Notes under the pieces: generated by a model
The model's input: the letters and a program-made list of their open reading frames with translations, nothing else
Database searches by the model: none
What the model was told of the DNA's origin: nothing
In this document: positions 7,688-15,168 of the stretch, piece by piece
Position numbering within the stretch: the stretch's first letter is position 1
How the letters are laid out: the number at the start of each line of letters is the position of its first letter
Source: an uncultured Lentisphaeria bacterium
GTDB lineage: Bacteria; Verrucomicrobiota; Lentisphaeria; JABSQK01; CAJWLW01
Reading direction: 5' to 3'
Assembly (NCBI GenBank): GCA_913042885.1
Contig: CAJWLW010000088.1
Span: forward strand, 1 to 15,168
DNA: 15,168 nucleotides
Program-made: the position numbers and the translations under genes

Positions 7688-10018
7688 TCACTGGTTGAGG
7701 ATCAAGGCCTCGACGGTGGCACGACAGGGGTCGCAGCTTGTCGCTTCGCAGCTCATCGCCGTGTCGAGCAGGCCGGAGATCACGTTGCTCAGCTGGTTCA
7801 ACGACGTCGGCTGCACAGCAGTGGCGGCGTCACAGAAGTCACCGAGAACGTCGTTCAGGATGGCGGTGCAGTCGATGTACTGGATGTCGAGGAAAGCCCA
7901 CGGGTGCTCCGTCTGCAAGGAGTGCTCGTCGGCCCGGAAGAACATGCCGTGTGCCCCCTGGGCAGTGAGCACGACACTGATCTGCTGGTCGTTGTTGTTG
8001 AAACTGCTGTTGACCAGGCTGGTCAGGTCGACCGTGTCAATGTCAGCGACACCGGGCGCCACGGGACCGACCGCATAGGTCCCCTGCACAGCGCCGATCG
8101 CCGGCTGGTTGTTCCAGGTGATCGTCGTCTCGTCCCAGGCGTCGTCTGCCACGGCTGCGACATTGACGTTTCCGACCGTTTCGTTGTCCAGGCGCGTCTT
8201 CATCGTCAGGGTCGCCGCGGTGATCGCGGAGGCGTCGGGAATGCCGGAAAGATCGAAGCGCAGGAAGGAACGCCGCTCATAATTTTCGTTCGGATTGGTG
8301 ATACTCAGATTGTTAGTGTGGTCCGGGACCGTGTCCGGTTGTTCCACGTTCACCATGTTGTCCTGATCCGGGCGCACGCCATCGGTCACTTCGCAGGTCG
8401 AATAGACAATCGTCAGCTTGGCCCACGGGTGCTCGGACTGGACTGAGTGCTCTTTGGCGCGGATGAAGTTCGAGTTGGTCGCATCCAGGCGAATGCTCAC
8501 GTCGAGGCCGCCGGCCGCCAACGCGGCGACGACAGCGAGGGTAACGTCGGCATCGTCGAGCTGGGAGGTGCCCGCCGGATTGCCGGAGGAGGCGACGCCC
8601 TCGACAGCAAAGACGTCTTCGACGGCCCCTTCGGTCGGGGCATTGTTCCAGGTGATTGTCGACTCAGTCCAGGAATTGTCGCTGACGCCGCGCACTGTGA
8701 CGATGCCGTCACCGTTGAAATCGTTGCGGATCCGCATCGTCAACGTCGCCGAATCGATCACGGTCTGGGGCGGAACAGCCCCCATGTCGAACTTCAGGAA
8801 GATGTTGTCACCGGTGCCCAGCGCCAGGTTGCCGGTGTGCGACTGGACGTTGTCGGGGTCCCCCTCCCGCACATGGTTGTCGTCGGTGAGCACGGCGTCG
8901 ACGGTCACCGTCGGCACCACGTAGTCAACGATCAGCTTGGCCCACGGATGCTCGGACTGGACCGAGTGTTCCTTGGAACGGATGAAGTTCGCGCCGTTGG
9001 CATCCAGGCGGAAACTCACGTCCGGGTCGCCAGCCGCCGATGCCGCACGCACGACCGCGGTCACGTCGCTGTCATCCACCTGCGAGGTGCCCGGCGGATT
9101 GCCGGAGGAGGTGGCGCCCTCGGCAGTATAGGTGTTTTCGATTGAGCCGGCGGCCGGCTGGTTGTCCCAGGTGATGGTTGCTTCGTCCCAGGAATTGTCG
9201 CTGACACCGCTGACGTTGACGACTGCATCGCCGTTGTTGTCGTTGCGTGTCCGCACTCTCAAGGTTGCCGAACAAACCTTCGCACCTGCCGGAACACCGT
9301 GGCCGAACTTCAGGAAAATTCTGTCACCGTTGCCCAGCGCCAGGTTGCCGGTGTGCGACTGGACGTTGCCGGGGTCAGACACCCGCACATGGTTGTCGTC
9401 GGTCAGAATAGCAACCTGCGACAACTGACTCAGCGAGTAGTCGATCTCAAGAGATGCCCACGGGTGCTCCGACTGGTCCGGGTGTTCCTTGCTGCGGATG
9501 AAATTACCGCCGGTGGCGCTCAAGCGGATGGTGACGTAGCCACTGCCCGAGAGCGACGCCGCTGCGACGGCAGCGGTCACGTCCGGCGTATCGAGCTGCG
9601 AGGTACCAGCCGGATTGCCTGAGGATACGAAGCCTTCGGCGGTATAGAAGTCTTCGACCGCGTTGATGGGCGGCTGGTTGTTCCAGGTGATCGATGATTC
9701 CGTCCAGGAGACATCGTCAGCGCCGCGAACCGTAACCGACGCATCACTGGCCCCGTCGTTGCGGGTCCGCACGGTCAGCGTCGCCGAGTTGATTACGGCA
9801 TTGAGCGGTACCGCCCCAATGTCGAACTTGAAAAAGATGTGATCATTGGTGCCCAGCATCAGGCTGCCGGTGTGCGACTGGACGCTGTCGGGGTCAGACT
9901 CCCGCACATGGTTGTCGTCGGTCAGGACGGCGGTCACGGTTACCGCGCTGCTAGTGATCCCGGTCAGGGTGGAGATCAACACGGCTGCGGTCATGGCCAA
10001 AATATTGCGATAGTACAT
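7688..10018 (-). CDS. Secreted protein with four tandem DNRLRE (CBM96-like) domains
   Basis: The 776-residue product has a signal peptide (MYYRNILAMTAAVLISTLTG, cleavage likely near SSA at 25) and then four repeats of about 165 residues: 28-194, 202-366, 373-539 and 547-714. Each contains the DNRLRE-type landmarks: a DDNHVR-like start, SHTGxLxLG, FLKFD-like strand, a SATLTVRTRND-like strand, W(T/D)E-x-TITWNNQP, a DVT helix and a closing HPWAxLxxDY. Repeats 1-3 are very alike; repeat 4 has diverged. DNRLRE beta-sandwiches occur in archaeal disaggregatase and in polysaccharide lyases, where some bind carbohydrate. A 60-residue tail with five Cys (717, 729, 757, 762, 765) follows; it has no LPXTG or PEP-CTERM motif. 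GAGG lies 9 nt before the ATG. The gene stands alone between an intrinsic terminator and a promoter region. Polysaccharide binding or surface adhesion is inferred; no catalytic domain is visible. Confidence 0.88.
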   Translation of the reverse strand: MYYRNILAMTAAVLISTLTGITSSAVTVTAVLTDDNHVRESDPDSVQSHTGSLMLGTNDHIFFKFDIGAVPLNAVINSATLTVRTRNDGASDASVTVRGADDVSWTESSITWNNQPPINAVEDFYTAEGFVSSGNPAGTSQLDTPDVTAAVAAASLSGSGYVTIRLSATGGNFIRSKEHPDQSEHPWASLEIDYSLSQLSQVAILTDDNHVRVSDPGNVQSHTGNLALGNGDRIFLKFGHGVPAGAKVCSATLRVRTRNDNNGDAVVNVSGVSDNSWDEATITWDNQPAAGSIENTYTAEGATSSGNPPGTSQVDDSDVTAVVRAASAAGDPDVSFRLDANGANFIRSKEHSVQSEHPWAKLIVDYVVPTVTVDAVLTDDNHVREGDPDNVQSHTGNLALGTGDNIFLKFDMGAVPPQTVIDSATLTMRIRNDFNGDGIVTVRGVSDNSWTESTITWNNAPTEGAVEDVFAVEGVASSGNPAGTSQLDDADVTLAVVAALAAGGLDVSIRLDATNSNFIRAKEHSVQSEHPWAKLTIVYSTCEVTDGVRPDQDNMVNVEQPDTVPDHTNNLSITNPNENYERRSFLRFDLSGIPDASAITAATLTMKTRLDNETVGNVNVAAVADDAWDETTITWNNQPAIGAVQGTYAVGPVAPGVADIDTVDLTSLVNSSFNNNDQQISVVLTAQGAHGMFFRADEHSLQTEHPWAFLDIQYIDCTAILNDVLGDFCDAATAVQPTSLNQLSNVISGLLDTAMSCEATSCDPCRATVEALILNQ
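7688..10018 (-). repeat. Direct repeats of about 517 bp inside the DNRLRE gene
   Basis: Units recur at the DNA level. For example, CCCGCACATGGTTGTCGTCG on the plus strand occurs at 9901, 9382 and 8866, spaced 519 and 516 bp. The coding copies 1-3 share long near-identical stretches, while copy 4 (about 7870-8380) is clearly diverged. This suggests recent duplication or gene conversion among the first three domains. Confidence 0.8.
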
Positions 10019-10081
10019 GCTACTTTTCCTCGTTAGAAAGCAGAATCAGCAGGATTCCGCCAGTTTGTGATTTTACGCTCA

Positions 10082-10110
10082 AGTATCTGTTGTAAGAAAT
10101 TGTCCGGCAA
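10082..10110 (-). promoter_or_regulatory. Promoter candidate for the DNRLRE gene
   Basis: On the minus strand TTGCCG (10105-10110) and GATACT (10082-10087) are separated by 17 nt; each matches the sigma-70 consensus at four of six positions. Transcription would start near 10075, giving a leader of about 57 nt that includes the GAGG ribosome binding site. A second candidate lies just upstream: TTTACC (10139-10144), 16 nt, TATACT (10117-10122), whose -10 box is the better match. I cannot say which is used. Confidence 0.42.
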
Positions 10111-10226
10111 ATTGCAAGTATAAAGATCGACAGATCGAGGTAAAGACGTTCCAGGCGTGTGAAAACGAGCGATACAAATCTGAAAAGCGGAAAAAGTGGA
10201 GGAAATTCAAGGAATGGCGGGATTTA

Positions 10227-10252
10227 TTTGGCGAGTGGGCAGAATCGCCAAA
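10227..10252. repeat. Inverted repeat, possible operator or weak stem-loop
   Basis: TTTGGCGA (10227-10234) and TCGCCAAA (10245-10252) form a perfect 8-bp stem around a 10-nt spacer. One arm touches an AGTATA (TATACT on the minus strand, 10252-10257). There is no T-run after it on the minus strand, so it is not a standard terminator for the upstream gene. A regulator-binding dyad is an alternative; no regulator gene is nearby. Confidence 0.35.
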
Positions 10253-10372
10253 GTATATAGGGCGCCGTGCAATCGACGTTTTCGAGCCGATCACGGCGAC
10301 CAGCGTCATGCCATCGAGGAGCAACATGGCTTGGTCGCGATGGCGGCCATTCCAGGCCGGTGTCCGCTCAAG

Positions 10373-12427
10373 TTAAGCAGTAATTACAAATGCCGTGAAA
10401 TCCATGTATTCGAGTCGTTCATCGATGGCGATCCGGACGTTTGACTGCTCGTCCCTGTCGATTGCGACGTCGCACCGTCGCCACGAGCCGTCATCCTCAA
10501 CGCGCTCAACAGTTTGCACCTCGCGTTGCGTGTTCAGCGTCAGGCAGATTTTGTCCCAGCCATCCGTTTCCAGGTTCACCAGCCCAACAAAAATATAGTC
10601 GTCATAGTCAACCCTGAACGGTATCATCCAGGCGCCGCCTTCGACATGGAGGTCCAGCCTGCCGTGCCCCAGCCAGGAAACCGCCCGGCGCATCTGCTCC
10701 TTGCGATGCCAGTTATGAAAATCAACGTGCGTACCCCTGGAAAGATCGAACGGATACACGACAACCCTTCCGCCCAGCTCGTTTTCAAAGAAGACCATGC
10801 CCGGCTCAACGCGGTCCCTGTCGTTGTTGACCAGGTGTGACGCGACTGTCGCCCGGTCATCAACCGCCATGGCACAGAAGCGGTCACGAACAAAGGCGCG
10901 GTGCAATGCCATATAAGCCGGAGATGCCGCGCTTGGATGTTGCGGTTGCACCGTTTGCTCGGCAAGTTCTTCGACCGACACGAGCGTATCGAGCCGGGCA
11001 ATCCACTTTTCGAACCGGCATCCGGCATGGGCCGCGAATCCCATCTCGCACAAGATCTCGAGCGCCGAACCATCGATCAGCAGGCTGCGTGACAACAACG
11101 CTTCGACCTCATCCTGCGCGCACGCCCGCAGCGCCTGGCCCGAGGTGCATAGAATGTCGGCGTCGTGCCATTTCACCGGGATGCCGGCGCCCTGCAGGAT
11201 AGCGCCCCATTCCCCGCCGTCAGCCGCCGGTTGCAGGTCGAATGACGTCTGCCCATCCTCCAGGCGCATGACATCTGAAGCGGTCTTGCGAAACAGCACG
11301 CCTACAGCTCGCTCGTCGCCGCCGGGCAGTCGCCGCGACGCAATGGCACTCAACCGCGGCTTCAGTTCGCCCAGCAGCCGGGCGTACCTTGCTTCTGCAG
11401 CCATTGGCGTACCCATGTGGTCGAACAGGTTCAGGGTAATTTCAGGATATCCCATCAGCGCCGACAACCCGAGCTCAAGCTGTGTGAACCGCGCCGATTT
11501 CGAGTAGGCCGTATAACAGCTGTTCTCCAGCTCCGGGCAAATCCTGCTGTCCGCCGGAACACAGCGGCACTCTTTGCGGTGGTCCTGCTGGTCGAACAGG
11601 TGAATGGTTGGACGTAGCTCGTTATACGAGCTCAGGCTCGGTCGCACGACCGGCCGGTGCGGGCCCGACACGACGCGCATGAATTCGTCCCACCATCTGC
11701 CGTCGTTGGCCCAACTCAACATGAGCCCCAGCTTGGTCTCCGGACTGGCGCGATGGACGGCGCCTTCGAGCTGTTCGCCGAGCGCGATCATCGTGGCGCC
11801 ATGCAGATCGAACCAGAGTTTGCGCACCGGATGCGGGTCACCGGGCTGCTTGATCGCCTGCAACAGCCCCTGACGATCCCAGGACTCTCCGGACAGGCGC
11901 GAGATCGCCTGCAGATGCTCGCTGCAGAAACAGCCATACTCCAGGAGATGAACGCCTCGGCATTCCTTCGGATTGTTGGTCAGGTCATCTTCCAGCCACA
12001 GGATCTCCGGTATAGTCGAGGCATACAGCTCGTATGCCTCGACCAGCCATGCCTGCCAGGCCTTGTCCATCGGGCACGGCCGGCAGCTGTGCTCACGGCC
12101 GGCGGCGTTCGTGAACATGCGCATGTCCGGGTGATAGAGATGGGCACTGCGACCGCGGTCCGCATGGTTCATGGTTACCCACGGATTGATCGAGGAGCAG
12201 ATCTGGTCCGCTGCCAGCAGCTCCCGGGCGCGGGTCAGCCACGGCAGATACTCGCCGATCATCTCCAGCGGCGGAAGCCCATGGCTGAATGCCTCCGTGT
12301 CGGTCTTCCAGATGATCTCGTCGATCGCGTTGACACGGGCGAACTCCAAGGCCTCGGCGATCGTCTCCTCAGCCTTCCACAGCGGCAGCGTGCGCCGTAA
12401 CATGTAATGAGTTGCAGAATCTGACAT
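10373..12427 (-). CDS. Putative glycoside-hydrolase-like barrel protein, cysteine-rich, no signal peptide
   Basis: The 684-residue product looks like a TIM-barrel glycosidase of an unassigned family. Residues about 20-360 show a barrel-like pattern (IDEIIWKTDTEAF, NPWVTMNHAD, then ILWLEDDLTNNP with acidic E146-D147-D148, then LEYGCFCSEHL). Residues about 370-475 resemble the amidotransferase-like domain of GH42-type enzymes (VGVLFRK, LQGAGIPVKWHDADIL, LLIDGSALEIL). The last 200 residues look like beta-sandwich. Seventeen Cys are present, including CRPC (115-118), CFC (166-168) and CRC (287-289), which is notable for a protein with no export signal. The start at 12427 is set by GGAGG 9 nt upstream; a longer frame to 12508 lies inside the upstream gene. 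The upstream stop is only 4 nt away, so the two are almost certainly cotranscribed. Catalytic residues and substrate are not known. Confidence 0.62.
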   Translation of the reverse strand: MSDSATHYMLRRTLPLWKAEETIAEALEFARVNAIDEIIWKTDTEAFSHGLPPLEMIGEYLPWLTRARELLAADQICSSINPWVTMNHADRGRSAHLYHPDMRMFTNAAGREHSCRPCPMDKAWQAWLVEAYELYASTIPEILWLEDDLTNNPKECRGVHLLEYGCFCSEHLQAISRLSGESWDRQGLLQAIKQPGDPHPVRKLWFDLHGATMIALGEQLEGAVHRASPETKLGLMLSWANDGRWWDEFMRVVSGPHRPVVRPSLSSYNELRPTIHLFDQQDHRKECRCVPADSRICPELENSCYTAYSKSARFTQLELGLSALMGYPEITLNLFDHMGTPMAAEARYARLLGELKPRLSAIASRRLPGGDERAVGVLFRKTASDVMRLEDGQTSFDLQPAADGGEWGAILQGAGIPVKWHDADILCTSGQALRACAQDEVEALLSRSLLIDGSALEILCEMGFAAHAGCRFEKWIARLDTLVSVEELAEQTVQPQHPSAASPAYMALHRAFVRDRFCAMAVDDRATVASHLVNNDRDRVEPGMVFFENELGGRVVVYPFDLSRGTHVDFHNWHRKEQMRRAVSWLGHGRLDLHVEGGAWMIPFRVDYDDYIFVGLVNLETDGWDKICLTLNTQREVQTVERVEDDGSWRRCDVAIDRDEQSNVRIAIDERLEYMDFTAFVITA

Positions 12428-12431
12428 GGCT

Positions 12432-14501
12432 CTATGCCTCCGGGCGCCAACGGATGATGACCGATCCCGCCAGCCAGTTGGTGTACGCCGTGAGAATGTG
12501 GCCGTCATTCAGAACCGCCGAACACTTGTGCCCACACTTGGCGGTGCACCAATTCGCACCGTCATAATAGGCCCACTCATCGAGGATGTACACACGGTCG
12601 AGGTCCCAGGTCAGGCCGTTGTCATGGCTGACGATCGCCTCGCAGCCGCGCCGGTAGCTGGCAAACTCGCCGTCGCGCATGTCAGTCCGCTCGATATAAG
12701 TCATGACAATATCGCCGTTGGCCAGCAGAACCAGATGCTGGTGATGCCGGCCGCCCTCGAACAAGATCCGATCCGGCAGGGGCGTCCAGGTCGCCCCGTC
12801 GTCCTTCGAGATGGAAACCGCGATGCCGTTGTTCGAGTCGTTCGCCTGCGCGGTGCCGCGGTAGCGCGGTGGATGATCCGTGCGCAATGAGGCGACGATC
12901 CAGCCATTGGCCGCCCGCACCAGGCCGCCTTCCCAGCAGCTCCGGATGTGTGTCTTCCCCTGGTACTCGACGGCCCAGCGCCAGGCCTCCGGCATCATCT
13001 CATTGTCCCACGTCCTGCCGCCGTCAGAAGACCAGCGGATGTACTCGCGACTTGGATTGTCCGCCCAGCGGCTGTAGCCGGTTTCGGCAATGCGCACGGC
13101 GGTGCCGGAAGCATCACGGTCCACAAGCGGGTTGCCCTCGGTTTCAAATGGCTCGCCGTCATCAAGGGGCTGCAGCAGGACTTTCTCCGGCCAGGTCCGG
13201 CCGTAATCGCAGCTGAAATAGCGGTACTTGTCGCCGACAATGTCCGCCTCCGAGAAAGTCAGTTTCCCATTGCCCAGATAGGCGAGCATCATCGGCCGGC
13301 CCCGGGCCCCCTTGATTTCCAGGTACTCGCTCCAGGATGCGCCACCGTCGGGGCTGAAGGCAATGACCGGGTGCTCCGAACCGCTGGCCCCGGCGCCGAT
13401 GACCGAGGCGCCGATCATGGCAATCTCGCCGTTATCCATTGGCGCCAGGCCGTAGGGCGAGACAATTTCACCATCATAACGGGGAACAAATCGAATTGCC
13501 GCCGGCTGGTTGATGTATCCGCCTTCGCCGTCACCTTGCCTGATAAAGTGTGGCCGCCAGGACGGGTCCGCGCTGGCCCGATGACAGATCCTTCGACTAA
13601 AGGATTCGCGGGATGTCACGGGATCACTCATCACCACGATCAAATTGCCGAAATCCTCGTCAGCAAGATGGGTTTCCACCAGTTCGGTGCGTTCCTCGAA
13701 CGGTTCGAATCGGTCTGAAAGAATCACCTCACCCGCCGCACGCCCTGCCGTTTCGAGCGCACATCGGATTTCCGTGTGTCGTGCCTGGCTCGCCATGTTG
13801 GCAACCTTCAGCCGTTGCGCGTAAGCGAATCCATCGTCTGTTTTTTGCAGCTTCGGGGTTCCCTGTGTAGTCACGTCCCACAGGTATGGGGCCAGGTCCA
13901 GTCCTTCGACTTGAGCAAACGGGTATCCGTGAAACTGCACGTGGTGCCCCTTGAGCGGCATGAACGAGGAGACAACCAGCGATGGCTGAGCGCCGCCAAG
14001 GCAACGGAAGCGAACCAGGTTGAAACGCCAGGTCGAGGACTGCGGCTGAAGCGGCAGGTCCGCGAGGGGGATTGCGGCCGCCATCGTCCACCCGGACTGA
14101 TTGCTGCCAACGGCGAGGTCGAGGCGGAATGCCTCATTGCGAATGTCACCCAGCCGCCGGCTCGACAGGCCCGCACTGTTGACGAACAGTTGCAGGTACT
14201 GGTTGCCTTGTCCGGTTGTGTCGATGAAAATCTCGAGCCGGTCATCCACAACACTGCCGAAGAGCGCGGCGTCCGTCTCCAGCTTGACGTCAGCCAGCTG
14301 CGGCTCATCGGCTCGGATTGCGATGAAAAGGGTCGTACCGTCATGGACGGTCGTAAATGAAGTGGGCGGGTCAGCCGATTTTTCCGGTGTATCGACAACG
14401 CGAAAGTCGCCGTACCATTCGACCTGCTGCCAGATTTCGTCAGACAGTGCGCCGTCGATTATCGGCGCCGTGTCGACACGTTGAATTCGGACGGTTTGCA
14501 T
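12432..14501 (-). CDS. CBM9-like domain fused to a sialidase-like Asp-box propeller
   Basis: The 689-residue protein opens directly with a CBM9-like beta-sandwich (residues 1-210): IIDGALSDEIWQQ, TTLFIAIRADEP, DDRLEIFIDT, GWTMAAAIPLADL and WRFNLVRFR are the usual landmarks of this carbohydrate- or sugar-ester-binding fold. A linker sandwich (about 220-300) leads to a propeller with five Asp-boxes: SPDGGASW at 383, SCDYGRTW at 430, SSDGGRTW at 491, SKDDGATW at 565 and SHDNGLTW at 625. A cysteine group WCTAKCGHKC (651-660) lies near the end. No signal peptide precedes the CBM9 fold. GGAGAG lies 5 nt before the ATG. It sits 37 nt after the truncated gene and 4 nt before the barrel gene. A sialidase or other exo-glycosidase role is a family inference; a non-catalytic binding role is possible. 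Confidence 0.8.
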   Translation of the reverse strand: MQTVRIQRVDTAPIIDGALSDEIWQQVEWYGDFRVVDTPEKSADPPTSFTTVHDGTTLFIAIRADEPQLADVKLETDAALFGSVVDDRLEIFIDTTGQGNQYLQLFVNSAGLSSRRLGDIRNEAFRLDLAVGSNQSGWTMAAAIPLADLPLQPQSSTWRFNLVRFRCLGGAQPSLVVSSFMPLKGHHVQFHGYPFAQVEGLDLAPYLWDVTTQGTPKLQKTDDGFAYAQRLKVANMASQARHTEIRCALETAGRAAGEVILSDRFEPFEERTELVETHLADEDFGNLIVVMSDPVTSRESFSRRICHRASADPSWRPHFIRQGDGEGGYINQPAAIRFVPRYDGEIVSPYGLAPMDNGEIAMIGASVIGAGASGSEHPVIAFSPDGGASWSEYLEIKGARGRPMMLAYLGNGKLTFSEADIVGDKYRYFSCDYGRTWPEKVLLQPLDDGEPFETEGNPLVDRDASGTAVRIAETGYSRWADNPSREYIRWSSDGGRTWDNEMMPEAWRWAVEYQGKTHIRSCWEGGLVRAANGWIVASLRTDHPPRYRGTAQANDSNNGIAVSISKDDGATWTPLPDRILFEGGRHHQHLVLLANGDIVMTYIERTDMRDGEFASYRRGCEAIVSHDNGLTWDLDRVYILDEWAYYDGANWCTAKCGHKCSAVLNDGHILTAYTNWLAGSVIIRWRPEA
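12437..12441 (-). promoter_or_regulatory. Ribosome binding site fixing the start of the barrel-protein gene
   Basis: On the minus strand GGAGG lies 9 nt before the ATG at 12427, inside the last codons of the preceding gene. It supports this start over a 27-codon longer in-frame reading. Confidence 0.75.
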
Positions 14502-14538
14502 TGTTGCTCTCCAATAGATCGCCGGACGGATCCCGGCA

Positions 14539-15168
14539 TTACGGACTGGCTAACACGACTGGGCCGGGCTTGCACCGAAAGACCAGCCCGTCTGCCGTTT
14601 TTCGGACAATTTCAATTCCCGCGCCGGGATTGAGCCCGGCCTCGCCGGTTCGCACGGCCCCGTAAAGATAAACGCTCTTAGGCAGGCGATAGGAAAACGG
14701 CGGCAGGTCGAGGCGGAACGAATACGTCGAGCCGTCCCATTCGAATTCACTGGGCACGCCGAAACTGGCCAGCAGCCGCGGTGTGCTTGCCTCACCGTAC
14801 TTCACCTCCAGTCGGTATTCCCCTTCGCGGTTCGGCAGAAACACGATATCCTCATCGAAGTAATACCACGGCTCGCCGTCGAGCTTGACTGCCGCGACGG
14901 CGCTCTGAAACAACAGGCGCGGCGCAAACACCGCAGCATTTACCGACCGCACCCGGACCCCGACGCTGACAACGTCGGCACTCTGCCCGATGTCGTCGGC
15001 GATCGACAGCTGATACTGACTGCCCCACCCCGGCTTCACGACGCCGTCAAGGAAGGTATCCGGAACGATCCTGGCGGTCGATTGCCCATCGAGATAGACC
15101 TTCAGAAAATCATCGCCGGGGTGCTCACGGGAGGGTTGGGCGCCACGCCAGCTCCAGTAGCCGCGCTC
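14539..15168 (-). CDS. 3' end of a gene for a beta-sandwich-rich protein of unknown function
   Basis: The frame stays open from the TAA at 14539 to the right edge of the window, so only the last 209 residues are seen. An internal GTG at 15039 could be taken for a start, but the reading continues upstream with plausible protein sequence (ERGYWSWRG, DDFLKVYLDG), so the gene is best treated as cut by the window end. The visible part alternates aromatic and hydrophobic strands (APRLLFQSAVAAVKLDG, EPWYYFDEDIVFLP, GEYRLEVKYGE, YSFRLDLPPFSYRLP), suggesting C-terminal beta-sandwich or jelly-roll domains like the ancillary domains of glycosidases. I do not recognise the family. The stop is 37 nt from the next gene, consistent with one operon. 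Confidence 0.6.
   Translation of the reverse strand, partial: ERGYWSWRGAQPSREHPGDDFLKVYLDGQSTARIVPDTFLDGVVKPGWGSQYQLSIADDIGQSADVVSVGVRVRSVNAAVFAPRLLFQSAVAAVKLDGEPWYYFDEDIVFLPNREGEYRLEVKYGEASTPRLLASFGVPSEFEWDGSTYSFRLDLPPFSYRLPKSVYLYGAVRTGEAGLNPGAGIEIVRKTADGLVFRCKPGPVVLASP

Larger units (their letters stand above)
10019..10372. other. Gene-free, A/T-richer intergenic region
   Basis: These 354 nt separate the stop of the barrel-enzyme gene from the ATG of the DNRLRE gene. The stretch 10021-10260 is visibly richer in A and T than its neighbours, as expected of a promoter region. It holds two minus-strand promoter-like pairs, an 8-bp inverted repeat (10227-10252), and a GC stem CGGCC/GGCCG (10344-10348 with 10355-10359) that lacks a T-run. 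Short open frames of about 82 codons exist on each strand, but they have no ribosome binding site or recognisable product. I see no RNA gene. Confidence 0.6.

Noticed and set aside
8380..9960. Regular direct repeats suggesting a CRISPR array or mobile element
   Set aside because: The period is about 517 bp, the reading frame is continuous, and each unit encodes a DNRLRE domain; these are protein domain repeats.
10079..10444. Two overlapping small open frames (minus 10079-10327, plus 10196-10444)
   Set aside because: No ribosome binding site, no recognisable product, and they lie in a region with promoter features; the plus frame also runs into the end of a real gene.
14539..15039. A complete 166-residue gene starting with GTG at 15039
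   Set aside because: The frame remains open to the window edge with plausible protein sequence, so a cut-off longer gene is more likely.

Overview
The window is high-GC bacterial DNA carrying eight protein-coding genes. Seven lie on the minus strand (one runs off the right edge) and one lies on the plus strand at the left end. The best lineage guess is a PVC-group bacterium of the Lentisphaerota/Kiritimatiellota type. This rests on a short pseudopilin beginning [20 protein letters not shown] followed by a DG-containing tail motif, on several Asp-box (BNR) sialidase-like proteins, on large glycoside-hydrolase-like proteins, and on a DNRLRE-repeat secreted protein. The assignment is inferred from gene style; no rRNA or other marker gene is present.

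Layout, in minus-strand reading order. Unit A (15168 to 10373): the 3' end of a beta-sandwich protein of unknown function, then a CBM9-like plus Asp-box propeller fusion, then a cysteine-rich barrel-type putative glycosidase. The genes are 37 and 4 nt apart, so this is probably an operon. A 354-nt gene-free, comparatively A/T-rich stretch follows (10019-10372), with promoter-like boxes and an inverted repeat. Unit B (10018 to 7688): one gene for a secreted protein with four tandem DNRLRE domains, closed by a clear intrinsic terminator (7629-7663). Unit C (7548 to 1420): a sialidase-like propeller, a 1399-residue secreted multidomain beta-galactosidase-like protein overlapping it by 16 nt, and 37 nt further on the pseudopilin. 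On the plus strand, 126-1379 encodes a protein with the zinc-ligand pattern of phospholipase C/P1 nuclease. It converges on the pseudopilin gene and appears to have a leaderless promoter.

How the genes may work together (inference): this looks like an accessory glycan-degradation locus. Units A and C repeat the same plan, a signal-less Asp-box propeller followed directly by a barrel enzyme with a beta-galactosidase-type middle or C-terminal domain. The DNRLRE protein could bind polysaccharide or form an adhesive surface layer. The pseudopilin may belong to the many dispersed type II secretion/pilin-like proteins of this group. There is no SusC/SusD pair, no transporter, and no regulator in the window. 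The substrate cannot be read from the sequence. No RNA gene, CRISPR array, insertion sequence or integrase was seen.
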